Source: Flavobacterium sp. UBA7680 (GTDB taxonomy: Bacteria > Bacteroidota > Bacteroidia > Flavobacteriales > Flavobacteriaceae). From it: DNA of 64,000 bases. Below the pieces are notes generated by a model that did not search any database, was not told the DNA's origin, and saw only the letters and a program-made list of their open reading frames with translations. This document shows, piece after piece, positions 7,843-16,713 of this stretch. The translations under genes and the position numbers were made by a program. Positions within the stretch are counted from its first letter, which is position 1; each line of letters opens with the position of its first letter. The stretch is taken from contig NZ_DLHA01000008.1 of the NCBI RefSeq assembly GCF_002482975.1, forward strand, positions 1 through 64,000, in the 5' to 3' direction.

Positions 7843-9615
7843 ATGAATAAAGAAGAAAAAGTTCCTTTTGAAACTATTGAATTTGCAGGTGTTACATTTA
7901 AAGTAATTAATAGATACGAAGCCCATACTATTATTGGAGATCTTACCGATTTTAGCGGTGAAAAAATCTATAATGTTTTTGAAGATGCCTGGCGTTTTCC
8001 TGATTATGAAGAAAATCCAATATTTTTATTAGCAGAAAATGATGTGGAAATGGATTCCTTCGAAATGGATTTCACTACAGAAGAACATCAGGATATTTTT
8101 ATTCTTGGATTTATATTTAAAGGAAATCTGAATGTTACCAAACTCATAAGTTCTTTTGATACAGATAATTCTCCTGCATTAATTGTTTTAGGAGAAACTA
8201 AAACGGTCAATATTACTTTATTTGGAAGCGTTCATTATTTAGGCGGAGGCTTAAAATGTGATACTATTATTGGTGAATATAATCACGGAGAACTTTTTGT
8301 AAAAGGCGATGTTACAGCGTGGTTGATTTACAGCGACGATATGATAATGCATTTTGAGCGTTTTACAGATGTTCAGGCGATTGTGAGTGTAAACAGACCA
8401 GATATAATGATTTGTAGCAACCTGAGTGATGCTGACGGCAATATAATTACAATTGATAACTACTTTCCATCCACTCATAAATTATCTGATATTGTCGACG
8501 ATTCTTTCATCGAACATACAAAATATGGAACTGAAATACTAGGGAATAATTACCACGAAGATGTTTTTAAAGAAGGACTTTCAATCCTTGATTATGATAA
8601 AAAAGAAAAATATATGTATACTGATTTTAGGAGTCAGTTTATAAATATGGTGGAAGTTTTGTCTCAATTAGAATATGTAAAACACATTGGCAGAATTAGT
8701 AAAAAGAGCGGTACAAACGAATATTCGTTTATTCCGTTTACTTATGAAGGAAAAAAATACAGTCAGATTTCTGAAGAAATTGGAAATGGTTTTAATATAA
8801 AAATGCGTGCTTTATGGTGTCATGATGATGAAGAAATCACGTTAGTTCTAGAATATCTTGATGAAGATGGAGACACGAAATACCAATGGGCAAATAATGA
8901 AACTGCGCCAGGAATAGAAATGTTTACTGTTAAATGTGCTGCATTAGAAGCTTTTGAAGTATTGACAGCAGAGCCTTCTGAAGAAGATGAAGACGACGAT
9001 GAAGAAACTGAATATCAGGAATATGATAATAGTTTTTCTTTAGAAGAATATTCGGTTCAGTTTGGCAATTATGCTTTACCCGAAGATTTAGTAAAATTAT
9101 ATGAATTTGATCAAAAGTATGGATCTGAAACCTATTCAGAATGTTTTGGGTTATTAATATATGATGATAAAACCGGAATAAAAACTTGGTCTGAAAAGGA
9201 AGAATTCTATAATAGTTTTATTGAATTTGCAGGCGCAAACGGTTCAGGAAGTTCTTATGCGTACTGGCTTATTGATAAAAATTTAAATAATTGTCCGATA
9301 GTGGTTTTTGGCGACGAAGGCGGAATTCATGTTGTAGCCGAAAATACACGTAAATTAATTCATCTTTTAACTCTTGATACCGAAGTTTCAGTCGATTTTG
9401 ACAACGCTTATTTCTATAAAGATGAAGAATATTATGAAGAGAATGAAAATAAAGAAGAGTTTCAGCAATGGGTTAAAAAGGAATTTGGTTTAAATGCAAT
9501 AGAATCAAACGAAAAAACGGATGAAATCGTAGACGAAGCAAAAGCAAAGTATAAAAAACAACTCAACGATTTTTTAATCAAATTCGATATTGAAATTGGT
9601 GAAGATGAAGAATAG
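7843..9615 (+). CDS. Large acidic protein with beta-solenoid-like N-half and SMI1/KNR4 (SUKH)-like C-half (tentative)
   Basis: 590 residues, very acidic, no signal peptide or membrane segment. Residues about 95-220 contain short beta repeats (FKGNLNVTKL, GEYNHGELFVKGDVTAWLI) like those of bactofilin-type or immunity-type right-handed beta proteins. A run of Asp/Glu (about 379-393) separates the halves. Residues about 400-555 (LPEDLVKLYEFDQKYGSE, CPIVVFGDEGGIHVVAEN) resemble SMI1/KNR4 immunity folds; this is pattern memory only and needs a profile search. Such proteins often neutralise polymorphic toxins, but no toxin gene is adjacent. It stands alone between recG and DUF1697. Confidence 0.6.
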   Translation: MNKEEKVPFETIEFAGVTFKVINRYEAHTIIGDLTDFSGEKIYNVFEDAWRFPDYEENPIFLLAENDVEMDSFEMDFTTEEHQDIFILGFIFKGNLNVTKLISSFDTDNSPALIVLGETKTVNITLFGSVHYLGGGLKCDTIIGEYNHGELFVKGDVTAWLIYSDDMIMHFERFTDVQAIVSVNRPDIMICSNLSDADGNIITIDNYFPSTHKLSDIVDDSFIEHTKYGTEILGNNYHEDVFKEGLSILDYDKKEKYMYTDFRSQFINMVEVLSQLEYVKHIGRISKKSGTNEYSFIPFTYEGKKYSQISEEIGNGFNIKMRALWCHDDEEITLVLEYLDEDGDTKYQWANNETAPGIEMFTVKCAALEAFEVLTAEPSEEDEDDDEETEYQEYDNSFSLEEYSVQFGNYALPEDLVKLYEFDQKYGSETYSECFGLLIYDDKTGIKTWSEKEEFYNSFIEFAGANGSGSSYAYWLIDKNLNNCPIVVFGDEGGIHVVAENTRKLIHLLTLDTEVSVDFDNAYFYKDEEYYEENENKEEFQQWVKKEFGLNAIESNEKTDEIVDEAKAKYKKQLNDFLIKFDIEIGEDEE

Positions 9616-9649
9616 TTCTCGTAATCATAAATGAATATTTATCTTTGAC

Positions 9650-9657
9650 TAAAATTT
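9650..9657 (+). promoter_or_regulatory. -7 box TATCTTTG for the DUF1697 gene
   Basis: TAnnTTTG match 6 nt before ATG 9663. The short leader means the mRNA could be nearly leaderless and independent of the upstream gene despite a 47-nt gap. Confidence 0.5.
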
Positions 9658-9662
9658 AAAAA

Positions 9663-10202
9663 ATGACAACACACTTAGCACTTCTTCGCGGAATCAATGT
9701 TTCTGGTCACAATATGATCAAAATGGACGCTTTGAAAACAATGCTTGAAAATATTGGTTTTCAAAACGTTCGTACTTATCTGCAATCCGGAAATGTTTTT
9801 GTAGATAGTGAAGAAGATGCTGCAAAAGTGGGTTTTATGATCAAACAGGAAATTTTTAAGGTTTTTGGGCATGAAGTTCCCGCCATTGTAATTGCAAAAA
9901 AGGATTTAGAATTGTGTTTTGCAAACAATCTTTATTTGAAGGAAAAAGATATAGATATCAAAAAACTTTATATTGTTTTTGTTGCGATTGCTTTAAAGAA
10001 AGAAAGCATACATGATTTAAAAATCAGTCAGTTTAAACCAGACGAAGCAACTATTGACGATAACAGAATTTATATTAAATATGCTGTTGGCGCAGGAAAA
10101 ACAAGACTGGAATTGAAATACATAGAGAAAAAACTCAATGTAATTGGCACAATGCGAAACTTGAATACGGTCACGAATTTGCTAGCAATGTATGAAGAAT
10201 AG
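9663..10202 (+). CDS. DUF1697 domain-containing protein
   Basis: 179 residues. The N-terminus MTTHLALLRGINVSGHN and the following YLQSGNVFVDS are the recognised DUF1697 signature. The C-terminal part (NRIYIKYAVGAGKTRLELKY, MRNLNTVTNLLAMYEE) also fits the family. Function is unknown in all members I know of. It ends 2 nt before the end of the convergent gene on the minus strand. Confidence 0.92.
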   Translation: MTTHLALLRGINVSGHNMIKMDALKTMLENIGFQNVRTYLQSGNVFVDSEEDAAKVGFMIKQEIFKVFGHEVPAIVIAKKDLELCFANNLYLKEKDIDIKKLYIVFVAIALKKESIHDLKISQFKPDEATIDDNRIYIKYAVGAGKTRLELKYIEKKLNVIGTMRNLNTVTNLLAMYEE

Positions 10203-10204
10203 AA

Positions 10205-10708
10205 TTAATCCCGCATCCATTTTTGCATTGCTGGAAAAGCCGCTTTTCCTTCTTTAGCAGCAAGTTCATTTCCCAGACATAAACCCATCCATTCCAAAAG
10301 AGGTAATCCGATGTAATTTTCATTGCTAAAATTTGAAATTAACCAATCAGAATCATTTTTATATCCATTAGGGTGAAATATAAATTCTAACGGTAAATTC
10401 AAATATTTGGCTGCGGCAAATGACCAAAGAATAGCCGCAATTTCTTCTCCGTGAGTAGGCCATTCAGAAGAAATTTCATCTGTACCTATTAATTTTCTTT
10501 CTATAGAAGTTGTAACGGCAAGATGTCCGGCTTCATGTAAAATATCTCCGGGATATAGTAAATTATTATAATCAATATAAATGCAATTTGGCCCTAAATC
10601 CAATCCGGGTAAAAAAGTTGTACCCAATTCTTTTTCAACTATATTGATGTTAATTTCATTTAAAAACTGAAGTACTTTTTTTACTTCGTAACTTTCTTGC
10701 AAAGACAT
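10205..10708 (-). CDS. Uncharacterised protein with HExxH-type motif (putative metallopeptidase-like)
   Basis: 167 residues, soluble. The segment ILHEAGH (H58-E59-x-x-H62) is a classic zinc-binding HExxH, embedded in a hydrophobic context typical of zincins. A later WPTHGEEIAAIL helix could supply a third ligand (Glu/His). No signal peptide, so cytoplasmic. Start is 25 nt after the stop of the Dph6-like gene on the same strand, which suggests cotranscription. Function unknown; peptidase activity is inference from the motif alone. Confidence 0.75.
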   Translation of the reverse strand: MSLQESYEVKKVLQFLNEININIVEKELGTTFLPGLDLGPNCIYIDYNNLLYPGDILHEAGHLAVTTSIERKLIGTDEISSEWPTHGEEIAAILWSFAAAKYLNLPLEFIFHPNGYKNDSDWLISNFSNENYIGLPLLEWMGLCLGNELAAKEGKAAFPAMQKWMRD

Positions 10709-10733
10709 ATAAATTTGCTTTTACATTGAACAA

Positions 10734-11471
10734 TTAAATAAGATCACAATACCAAAATCCATAATCAAAAGCATCTGTAGCATTTGTGTCGCAGGCTTTA
10801 TTGGATGAATCTTGACTTTTTGGTTTTTCATATTTTCGATAAACAATTTCTCCAATTTTAAAATTTATAGGTTTTGAAAAAATTGGCCCATCAAATGTAA
10901 AAGTATGAAATTCTCCATTTTCTCCGCAAACATCAACGTTTTCAGGTAAATCATTTATGAAATCCTGATCGATAATTCGGCCGACAAAACTTTTATCTAA
11001 ATATCTTTCGTTTACACAAACCACAATCGTTTTAAATCCAAGCGAAATAAATTCCTGAATTAAATCGTGAGTTGGGATTTTCCAAATAGGGAAAACACCT
11101 TCAAAACCTATTCTCGACAATTGTTCTTCACGATATTTTCGTAAATCTTCCAGAAAAATATCTCCAAAAACAGAATATGTAATTCCTTCGTTTTTTAATT
11201 CAGTCAAGGTTTCTGTCATTACGGTTTCATAAACTTCCATTGTTGGCATTTCCGGAACCTGCATAATTTTTAATGGAATTCCGATGCTTTCTGCCTGTGC
11301 CTGTAATAATTCAACACGAACTCCGTGCATTGAAATTCGCTGATATTGCTGATTCACGCTTGTTAATAAACATTCGATTTTAAATTCAGGATTTTGAAGA
11401 ATTTTGTATAATGTTAGTGCAGAATCTTTTCCGCTGCTCCAGTTAAATAAGGCTTTTTTAGGTATAGACAC
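10734..11471 (-). CDS. Dph6-related PP-loop ATP pyrophosphatase
   Basis: 245 residues. N-terminus KALFNWSSGKDSALTLY carries the PP-loop SGGKDS-type motif (SSGKDS) of the adenine nucleotide alpha-hydrolase superfamily. The middle SVFGDIFLEDLRKYREEQL and the downstream PIWKIPTHDL are the Dph6/MJ0570 signature. In eukaryotes the family amidates diphthine; bacteria lack diphthamide, so the bacterial substrate is unknown. It is probably the first gene of a two-gene operon with the HExxH gene. Confidence 0.88.
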   Translation of the reverse strand: MSIPKKALFNWSSGKDSALTLYKILQNPEFKIECLLTSVNQQYQRISMHGVRVELLQAQAESIGIPLKIMQVPEMPTMEVYETVMTETLTELKNEGITYSVFGDIFLEDLRKYREEQLSRIGFEGVFPIWKIPTHDLIQEFISLGFKTIVVCVNERYLDKSFVGRIIDQDFINDLPENVDVCGENGEFHTFTFDGPIFSKPINFKIGEIVYRKYEKPKSQDSSNKACDTNATDAFDYGFWYCDLI

Positions 11472-11532
11472 GTTGGGTTATTTTTGTGTGGTAAACTTAC
11501 AAATTTCATTCGATTTGTTGGTGGAACCTTTG

Positions 11533-11540
11533 TAACTTTG
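11533..11540 (+). promoter_or_regulatory. -7 box TAACTTTG ahead of the transposase remnant
   Basis: TAnnTTTG match 19 nt upstream of ATG 11560, with TTTG at 11514-11517 (15-nt spacing, slightly short). The disrupted gene therefore still has its promoter. Confidence 0.5.
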
Positions 11541-11559
11541 GGCTTTTACACGCCAATTT

Positions 11560-12696
11560 ATGACATTATATAAGGACAAATTAAAAATTGATTCCAATCG
11601 ATTGAGAGATTGGGATTATTCTAGTGAAGCAGTTTATTTCATTACGATGGTTACAAAAGACAGAGAATGCATTTTTGGATCTGTTGAAGATGGAAAAATG
11701 ATTTTAAATTAAAATGGAAAGATTGTGGAGAATGAGCTTTTGAAATCGATAAAAATTCGCAAAAATTGGTTTTTCCATAATTGGATTGTGATGCCAAATC
11801 ATATTCATTTGTTGATTGAAATTCAGGGAAATATGGAAACACGGGTTGAAACGTCACAAATTAAAACGTCGCAGATTAACACATCGCATATTGTAGAGAC
11901 GCACAGCAGTGCGTCTACGTCCAGCATATCCACAACGAATGAAACGCAATCTTTGTCGACAACCTTTGCGGAGACGCACTGCTGTGCATCTCTACAGAGC
12001 CAATCGTTATCGAAATTATCAAATGAACCGTTGCCGGAATTATCAAATGAATCGAATTTAAACGCACAAATTAACACATCGCATATCGTAGAGACGCACA
12101 GCAGTGCGTCTACGTCCGGCACATCCACAACGAATGAACCCCAATCTTTGTCGACAATCTTTGCGGAGACGCACTGCTGTGCGTCTCTACAGAACCAATC
12201 TGTGTCGCAATTATCAAACGAATCGTTGCCGAAATTACTAAATGAATCAAATTTAAACACGCAGATTACAACATCACAAATTAACACATCGCATATTGTA
12301 GAGACGCACAGCAGTGCGTCTACGTCCGGCACATCCACAACGAATGAACCCCAATCTTTGTCGACATACTTTGCGGAGACACACTGCTGTGCGCCTCTAC
12401 AGAACCAATCATTATCAAAATTATCAAACGAATCGTTATCAAATTCATCAAACCAATCTTTGTCAAAATTTGCGAACGAACCAAATTTGTCCCGTAAACC
12501 CAATTCCATTTCATCATTTGTTGCTATTTTTAAATCGGTTACAACGAAACAAATCAATGGTTTTGAAACAATTTGGCAGCAAAACTATCACGATCATATT
12601 GTTAGAAATTACAAAACATTTGAAACAATTTATGATTATATTAAAAATAATCCAATATCTTGGGATACGGATTCTATAAATTCACAATTGCAATGA
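11560..12696 (+). pseudogene. REP-associated tyrosine transposase (RAYT, Y1/HUH), interrupted by an in-frame stop
   Basis: One frame runs from ATG 11560 to TGA 12694-12696 (379 codons), broken only by TAA at codon 51 (11710-11712) inside an otherwise normal stretch (KMILN-stop-NGKIVENEL). Before the stop is the first Y1 strand (AVYFITMVTKDRECIFG). After it come the HUH motif PNHIHLLIE (H81, H83) and, at the C-terminus, WQQNYHDHIVRNYK and YDYIKNNPISW, where Y358 or Y360 is the likely catalytic Tyr. Translation from GTG 11725 would keep HUH and Tyr but lose strand 1. Between them, about 210 residues are inserted as three tandem units carrying REP palindromes, all in frame (ETHSSAS, ETHCCAS). 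The stop overlaps the next gene's ATG. The sequence supports an inactive or truncated RAYT. Confidence 0.88.
11875..12474 (+). repeat. Three tandem units, each with an inverted pair of REP hairpins, inside the RAYT reading frame
   Basis: Units start at 11875, 12070 and 12280 (periods 195 and 210 nt, both multiples of 3). Each holds a forward REP (11893-11919, 12088-12114, 12298-12324) and, 77 nt later, an inverted one (11970-11995, 12165-12190, 12375-12400). The REP is GTAG, then an 8-bp stem AGACGCAC, loop AGCA, stem GTGCGTCT. The GTAG feet face outward in each pair. The third inverted copy has stem mismatches. The linker contains degenerate Leu-Ser-Asn-Glu repeats. Confidence 0.92.
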
Positions 12697-14753
12697 AATA
12701 CATTTTCTTTTTTATAACCACTTTCGTTTTTGCACAGCAAACCAAATATGTTGATTTTAAATCGGTTTCGGGACAATTAAATATCGTTGATTCCCAAAAA
12801 ATAATTTACGGACAAGTAGATTATAATTTTGAGGTTTTACAGCCGATTGATACCATAAAAATCGATGCCAAAAACATGCAGTTTACCAATGTTCAAATTG
12901 ATGGAAAAGATGTGATTTTTATTAATACAAACAAAGAACTACAAATAATCAACAATTTTCAGAAAGGAAATAATCATCTGACTTTCAGTTACAACGCAAA
13001 ACCAAAACAAGCCTTATATTTTGTAGATATTGAAAATAATGATATTCAAATCTGGACACAAGGGCAGGGAAGATACACCAGCAATTGGTTTCCAAGTTTT
13101 GATGATGTAAATGAAAAGGTAATTTTCAATCTCGGAATAACTTATAAAAAAGAATATCAGGTCGTTTCAAACGGAGTTTTAAAAAGCAAAACAGAGAAAG
13201 AAAATCTGATGCATTGGCAATACCAAATGGAAAACCCAATGAGTTCTTATTTATTGGTGCTTTCTATTGGAAAATATGATAAAAAGCAATTTACTTCGAA
13301 ATCTAAAGTTCCGTTAGAATATTATATCGAAAACAAAGATGCATCTCGTTTTGAACCAACATATCGTTATTCAAAGCGAATTTTTGATTTTTTGGAAAAA
13401 GAAATTGGAGTAAAATATCCGTGGAAAGTTTTCAGACAGATTCCGGTTCGGGATTTTTTATATGGCGGAATGGAAAATACAACAACTACACTTTTTACCA
13501 CACGTTATGTAGTGGATGATATTGGTTTTACAGATCGAAATTATGCTAATGTTGATGCACATGAACTGGCGCATCATTGGTTTGGAGATTTAATTACAGC
13601 CGAAAGCAGCACACATCACTGGCTTCAGGAAGGTTTTGCAACTTATTATGCGTTATTGGCTGAAAGAAACATTTTTGGAGACGATTATTTTTATGCCAAA
13701 TTATACGATACGGCACAGCAGATAAAATTTGCTTCAAGAACTGACACTATTCCGGTTTTGAATGGAAAAGCAAGTTCGCTGACTTTTTATGAAAAAGGAG
13801 CGTGGGCACTTTTCGTTTTGCATGAATCTATTGGCGACAAAGCTTTTAAAAAAGCAGTTAAAAGTTATTTGAACAAATATGCATTCAAAAATGTAAACAC
13901 AGAGAATTTCTTTGATGAAATTAAAAAAGTTTCAGATTTTGATTTGGTTCAGTTTCAGAAAACCTGGTTGGAATCTACAGCTTTCGATACGCCGACAGCC
14001 AATGCTTTATTGAGTAAAAACAATGCAATTAAAGTACGTTTAGAAGTTGATAAATTAAAGAAAACGCCTTTAAAAGAAAAGATTGATTTCTTTAATAAAA
14101 CCATGGATTCAGATGTTCATCATTCAGTAAAAGAAGCAATTATTTCGCAATTGCAAACTGAAAAATACGAAGATAAAAAAGAGTTACTACTAAAAGCTTT
14201 GCATCAAAATAATGTGCCGCTACGCCAGACTTTAGCAGAAACTTTATCAAAAATCCCAGAAGATTTTAGAACAGAATATGAAACACTTCTCGACGATAAA
14301 TCATATCAAACACAAGAAGTTGCCTTGTTTTATCTATGGAATAACTTCCCAAGTCATAGAAAAGAATATCTCGATAAATCTAAAAACTGGATTGGTTTTA
14401 ATGATTATAACCTTCGTACATTGTGGCTTTCGCTTGCTTTGTCTACTCCGGATTACAGCAGTAATTCTGAGGAATTGATAACTGAATTAATTTCTTTTTC
14501 GACAACAAAATACGAAGCAACTACACGCCAGAATGCATTAGAAAAATTAATTGCTTTTAAGTTTATTAACGATGAAGTTTTAACCAATTTGGTTAACGCT
14601 ACAACGCACCATATGTGGCAGTTTTCTAAATTTGGAAGAGATTCGATTAGGATTTTATTAAAAAATTCAGAAATGCGTGCTTCATTTAATAGAATTTTAC
14701 CTAATTTGACCCCCGATGAACAGTTTCAATTGAATCGTTTATTAAAAGAATAG
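12693..14753 (+). CDS. M1 family metallopeptidase (aminopeptidase N-like), exported
   Basis: 686 residues from ATG 12693, chosen because it starts a typical signal peptide (MKYIFFFITTFVFAQQ); an upstream in-frame start at 12660 would add 11 unrelated residues lying within the transposase. Domains: N-terminal beta saddle (about 20-190), thermolysin-like catalytic domain with GGMEN substrate-binding loop and zinc site H290-E291-x-x-H294 plus E313 (HEXXH-X18-E), and an alpha-helical C-terminal region. It removes N-terminal residues from peptides in the periplasm or outside. Its ATG overlaps the RAYT stop by ATGA, so translation may once have been coupled. Confidence 0.94.
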   Translation: MKYIFFFITTFVFAQQTKYVDFKSVSGQLNIVDSQKIIYGQVDYNFEVLQPIDTIKIDAKNMQFTNVQIDGKDVIFINTNKELQIINNFQKGNNHLTFSYNAKPKQALYFVDIENNDIQIWTQGQGRYTSNWFPSFDDVNEKVIFNLGITYKKEYQVVSNGVLKSKTEKENLMHWQYQMENPMSSYLLVLSIGKYDKKQFTSKSKVPLEYYIENKDASRFEPTYRYSKRIFDFLEKEIGVKYPWKVFRQIPVRDFLYGGMENTTTTLFTTRYVVDDIGFTDRNYANVDAHELAHHWFGDLITAESSTHHWLQEGFATYYALLAERNIFGDDYFYAKLYDTAQQIKFASRTDTIPVLNGKASSLTFYEKGAWALFVLHESIGDKAFKKAVKSYLNKYAFKNVNTENFFDEIKKVSDFDLVQFQKTWLESTAFDTPTANALLSKNNAIKVRLEVDKLKKTPLKEKIDFFNKTMDSDVHHSVKEAIISQLQTEKYEDKKELLLKALHQNNVPLRQTLAETLSKIPEDFRTEYETLLDDKSYQTQEVALFYLWNNFPSHRKEYLDKSKNWIGFNDYNLRTLWLSLALSTPDYSSNSEELITELISFSTTKYEATTRQNALEKLIAFKFINDEVLTNLVNATTHHMWQFSKFGRDSIRILLKNSEMRASFNRILPNLTPDEQFQLNRLLKE

Positions 14754-14758
14754 AAAAT

Positions 14759-14825
14759 AGAGAATAGAAGAAAGAAAATAGATTTGTAAGTAAGTCTATA
14801 TTCTATTTTCTTTCCTCTATTCTCT
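14759..14825. repeat. Inverted repeat of TATTCTATTTTCTTT type, probable terminator
   Basis: AGAATAGAAGAAAGAAAATAGA (14761-14782, 22 bases with the last two shared by the loop) is mirrored by TCTATTTTCTTTCCTCTATTCT downstream. It sits between the peptidase stop and the patatin start; the same motif occurs singly near 7690. Confidence 0.6.
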
Positions 14826-14854
14826 AACCAAAAACAAAACCTACTTTATATTTT

Positions 14855-15754
14855 ATGAGAGCATTAGTTATTTCTGGTGGTGGAAGTAAAGGCGCCTTTG
14901 CCGGAGGAGTTGCACAGTATTTAATAGAAGAAAAACGACATGAATACGATTTATTTATAGGAACATCTACAGGAAGTTTACTTATCCCGCATTTAGCTCT
15001 CGGTCATATCAAAAAAATACATTCCGTTTATACAAATGTTACGATGTCCAGTATTTTTAATATTTGCCCATTTGTAGTAAAAGTAAAAGAAGGAGTAGAT
15101 ATCGTGACGATTAATCACTTTAATGTACTTCGTCAGTTTTTTAAGGGAAAGAGGACTTTTGGCGAAAGCAAAGGTTTAAAGAAATACATTCGAAATAACT
15201 TTTCGCTCTCTGATTTCAATAACCTTAAAAAAATGAATAATGACGTAATTATCACGGTCACCAATTTCACTAAAAACGAGTCAGAATACAAATCAGTAAA
15301 AGATTGCAGTTATGAAGAGTTTTGTGATTGGTCTTGGATCTCCAGTAATTATGTTCCATTTATGAGTTTGGTTTCAAAAAACAATTACGAATATGGAGAT
15401 GGCGGGTTTTCAAGTTTAGTTCCAATTCGTGAAGCTATCAATCGCGGTGCAACTGAAATCGATGTTATTATTTTAGAAACAGAAGTCAATACAAGCAAAA
15501 TGGTTATTGGTAAAAATCCATTTTCATTAATGATTGATTTGTTCCGAATTGCCTTAGATCAGGTTGAAAAACATGATATTGCTATAGGAAAACTTATGGC
15601 AAACACTAAAGATGTGAAACTTAATTTATATTACACTCCCACAAAACTAACCGATAATGCACTAATTTTCAACAAAGAAATAATGAAAGAATGGTGGAAA
15701 CAAGGTTACGAATATGCTCAGAATAAGTCTGAGGTTATGAGTGATAATAGGTAG
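14855..15754 (+). CDS. Patatin-like phospholipase
   Basis: 299 residues. Oxyanion hole GGGSKG (8-13), nucleophile elbow GTSTG (Ser38) and catalytic dyad Asp in DGG (Asp182) are all present, so the catalytic dyad is intact. No signal peptide, hence cytoplasmic. It hydrolyses acyl esters of lipids in related proteins; substrate unknown here. It is followed after 22 nt by a membrane-SRPBCC gene and probably forms an operon with it, which suggests a lipid-related job for both (inference). Confidence 0.92.
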   Translation: MRALVISGGGSKGAFAGGVAQYLIEEKRHEYDLFIGTSTGSLLIPHLALGHIKKIHSVYTNVTMSSIFNICPFVVKVKEGVDIVTINHFNVLRQFFKGKRTFGESKGLKKYIRNNFSLSDFNNLKKMNNDVIITVTNFTKNESEYKSVKDCSYEEFCDWSWISSNYVPFMSLVSKNNYEYGDGGFSSLVPIREAINRGATEIDVIILETEVNTSKMVIGKNPFSLMIDLFRIALDQVEKHDIAIGKLMANTKDVKLNLYYTPTKLTDNALIFNKEIMKEWWKQGYEYAQNKSEVMSDNR

Positions 15755-15776
15755 TTTTAAAACAGAAATATAAAGA

Positions 15777-16709
15777 ATGAAAAAATATTACGGAATTATA
15801 TTTGCAGTAATTTATGCGTTGATTTTTAGAGTTTTAGTTGAATTCAATATTCTCGAAATTAATTCGATAGTTTATCTAATTTTAGTTCCAATTGTAATGG
15901 GCTATCTTCCTTTTTTATTAGATCCGGAAGCTTTTATAAATAGTGGATTCAGGGTAGTTTCCTTTCCGATAGCGGGTACAATTTTGTTTTTAATTATCGC
16001 TTTTGTAAGCCGATTAGAAGATATAGGTTGTTTTTTTATTTTATTTATTCCGTATCTAATTGTTTCTTTATTGGTAAGCTTAATTATTCGTTATTTCATT
16101 AAAGTCAAGATAGATTATGATAGAAAAAGTGTAAAAAGAAGTACTTTATTTTTATTCATAATTCCCATAATTTTTGGAAATCTTGAAAAGTATGCAGAGA
16201 AAAAAGAAGCTAATTATCAAATTTCAAATACCATAATTATTAACACTCCAAAAGAGGTTGTGTGGGGTAATTTATTTTCGGTTCCGGAACTAACAAATTA
16301 TATCGACAATTCAGTTTATAATTATTTAGGTTTTCCAAATCCGATAAAATCAGAATATAATCCTGATACAAATGTAAGATTAGGATATTTTAATAACGGA
16401 ATAATATTAAACGAGAAAGTTATTAAAGAAGAAAAGTTTAAAAAATTATCTTTTAGTATCAACGTTAAAGAATCAAAATTTGACGACAGTCCAACTTTTA
16501 GGCACATTCTTAAAAAAGAAAATTTAGTTTTTAATTCCATAACTTACAATCTAGAAGCAGTTAGTGAATCAAAAACTAAATTAACTCTTGTATGCGATTA
16601 TAAAATGAAAACTAATATTCTGTTATATGGGGAATATTGTTCTAAAAATATAATTTCAGATTTTGAGAATAAATTGTTACACGCTTTAAAGAAACGAATA
16701 GAACAATAA
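15777..16709 (+). CDS. Membrane protein with C-terminal SRPBCC (START-like) domain
   Basis: 310 residues. Four or so membrane helices occupy about 5-125 (with VIYALIFRVLVEF, FLLDPEAFI, LIIAFVSRLEDIG). Residues about 145-308 look like an SRPBCC ligand-binding fold: NTIIINTPKEVVWGNLFSVPELTNYIDN at its start, then strands ending in SKTKLTLVCDYKMKTN and a long C-terminal helix. This family binds hydrophobic ligands in a deep pocket. Fusion to a membrane domain and position next to a patatin suggest handling of a lipid. Function not established. Confidence 0.72.
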   Translation: MKKYYGIIFAVIYALIFRVLVEFNILEINSIVYLILVPIVMGYLPFLLDPEAFINSGFRVVSFPIAGTILFLIIAFVSRLEDIGCFFILFIPYLIVSLLVSLIIRYFIKVKIDYDRKSVKRSTLFLFIIPIIFGNLEKYAEKKEANYQISNTIIINTPKEVVWGNLFSVPELTNYIDNSVYNYLGFPNPIKSEYNPDTNVRLGYFNNGIILNEKVIKEEKFKKLSFSINVKESKFDDSPTFRHILKKENLVFNSITYNLEAVSESKTKLTLVCDYKMKTNILLYGEYCSKNIISDFENKLLHALKKRIEQ

Positions 16710-16713
16710 AATT

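Noticed and set aside
11823..12557. 244-codon open frame on the minus strand across the RAYT repeat region
   Set aside because: It is the antisense shadow of the in-frame tandem repeats; the plus-strand frame carries recognisable HUH and C-terminal transposase motifs.
12660..12692. Upstream start for the M1 peptidase
   Set aside because: It would add residues encoded by the transposase tail and hide the signal peptide that begins at 12693.
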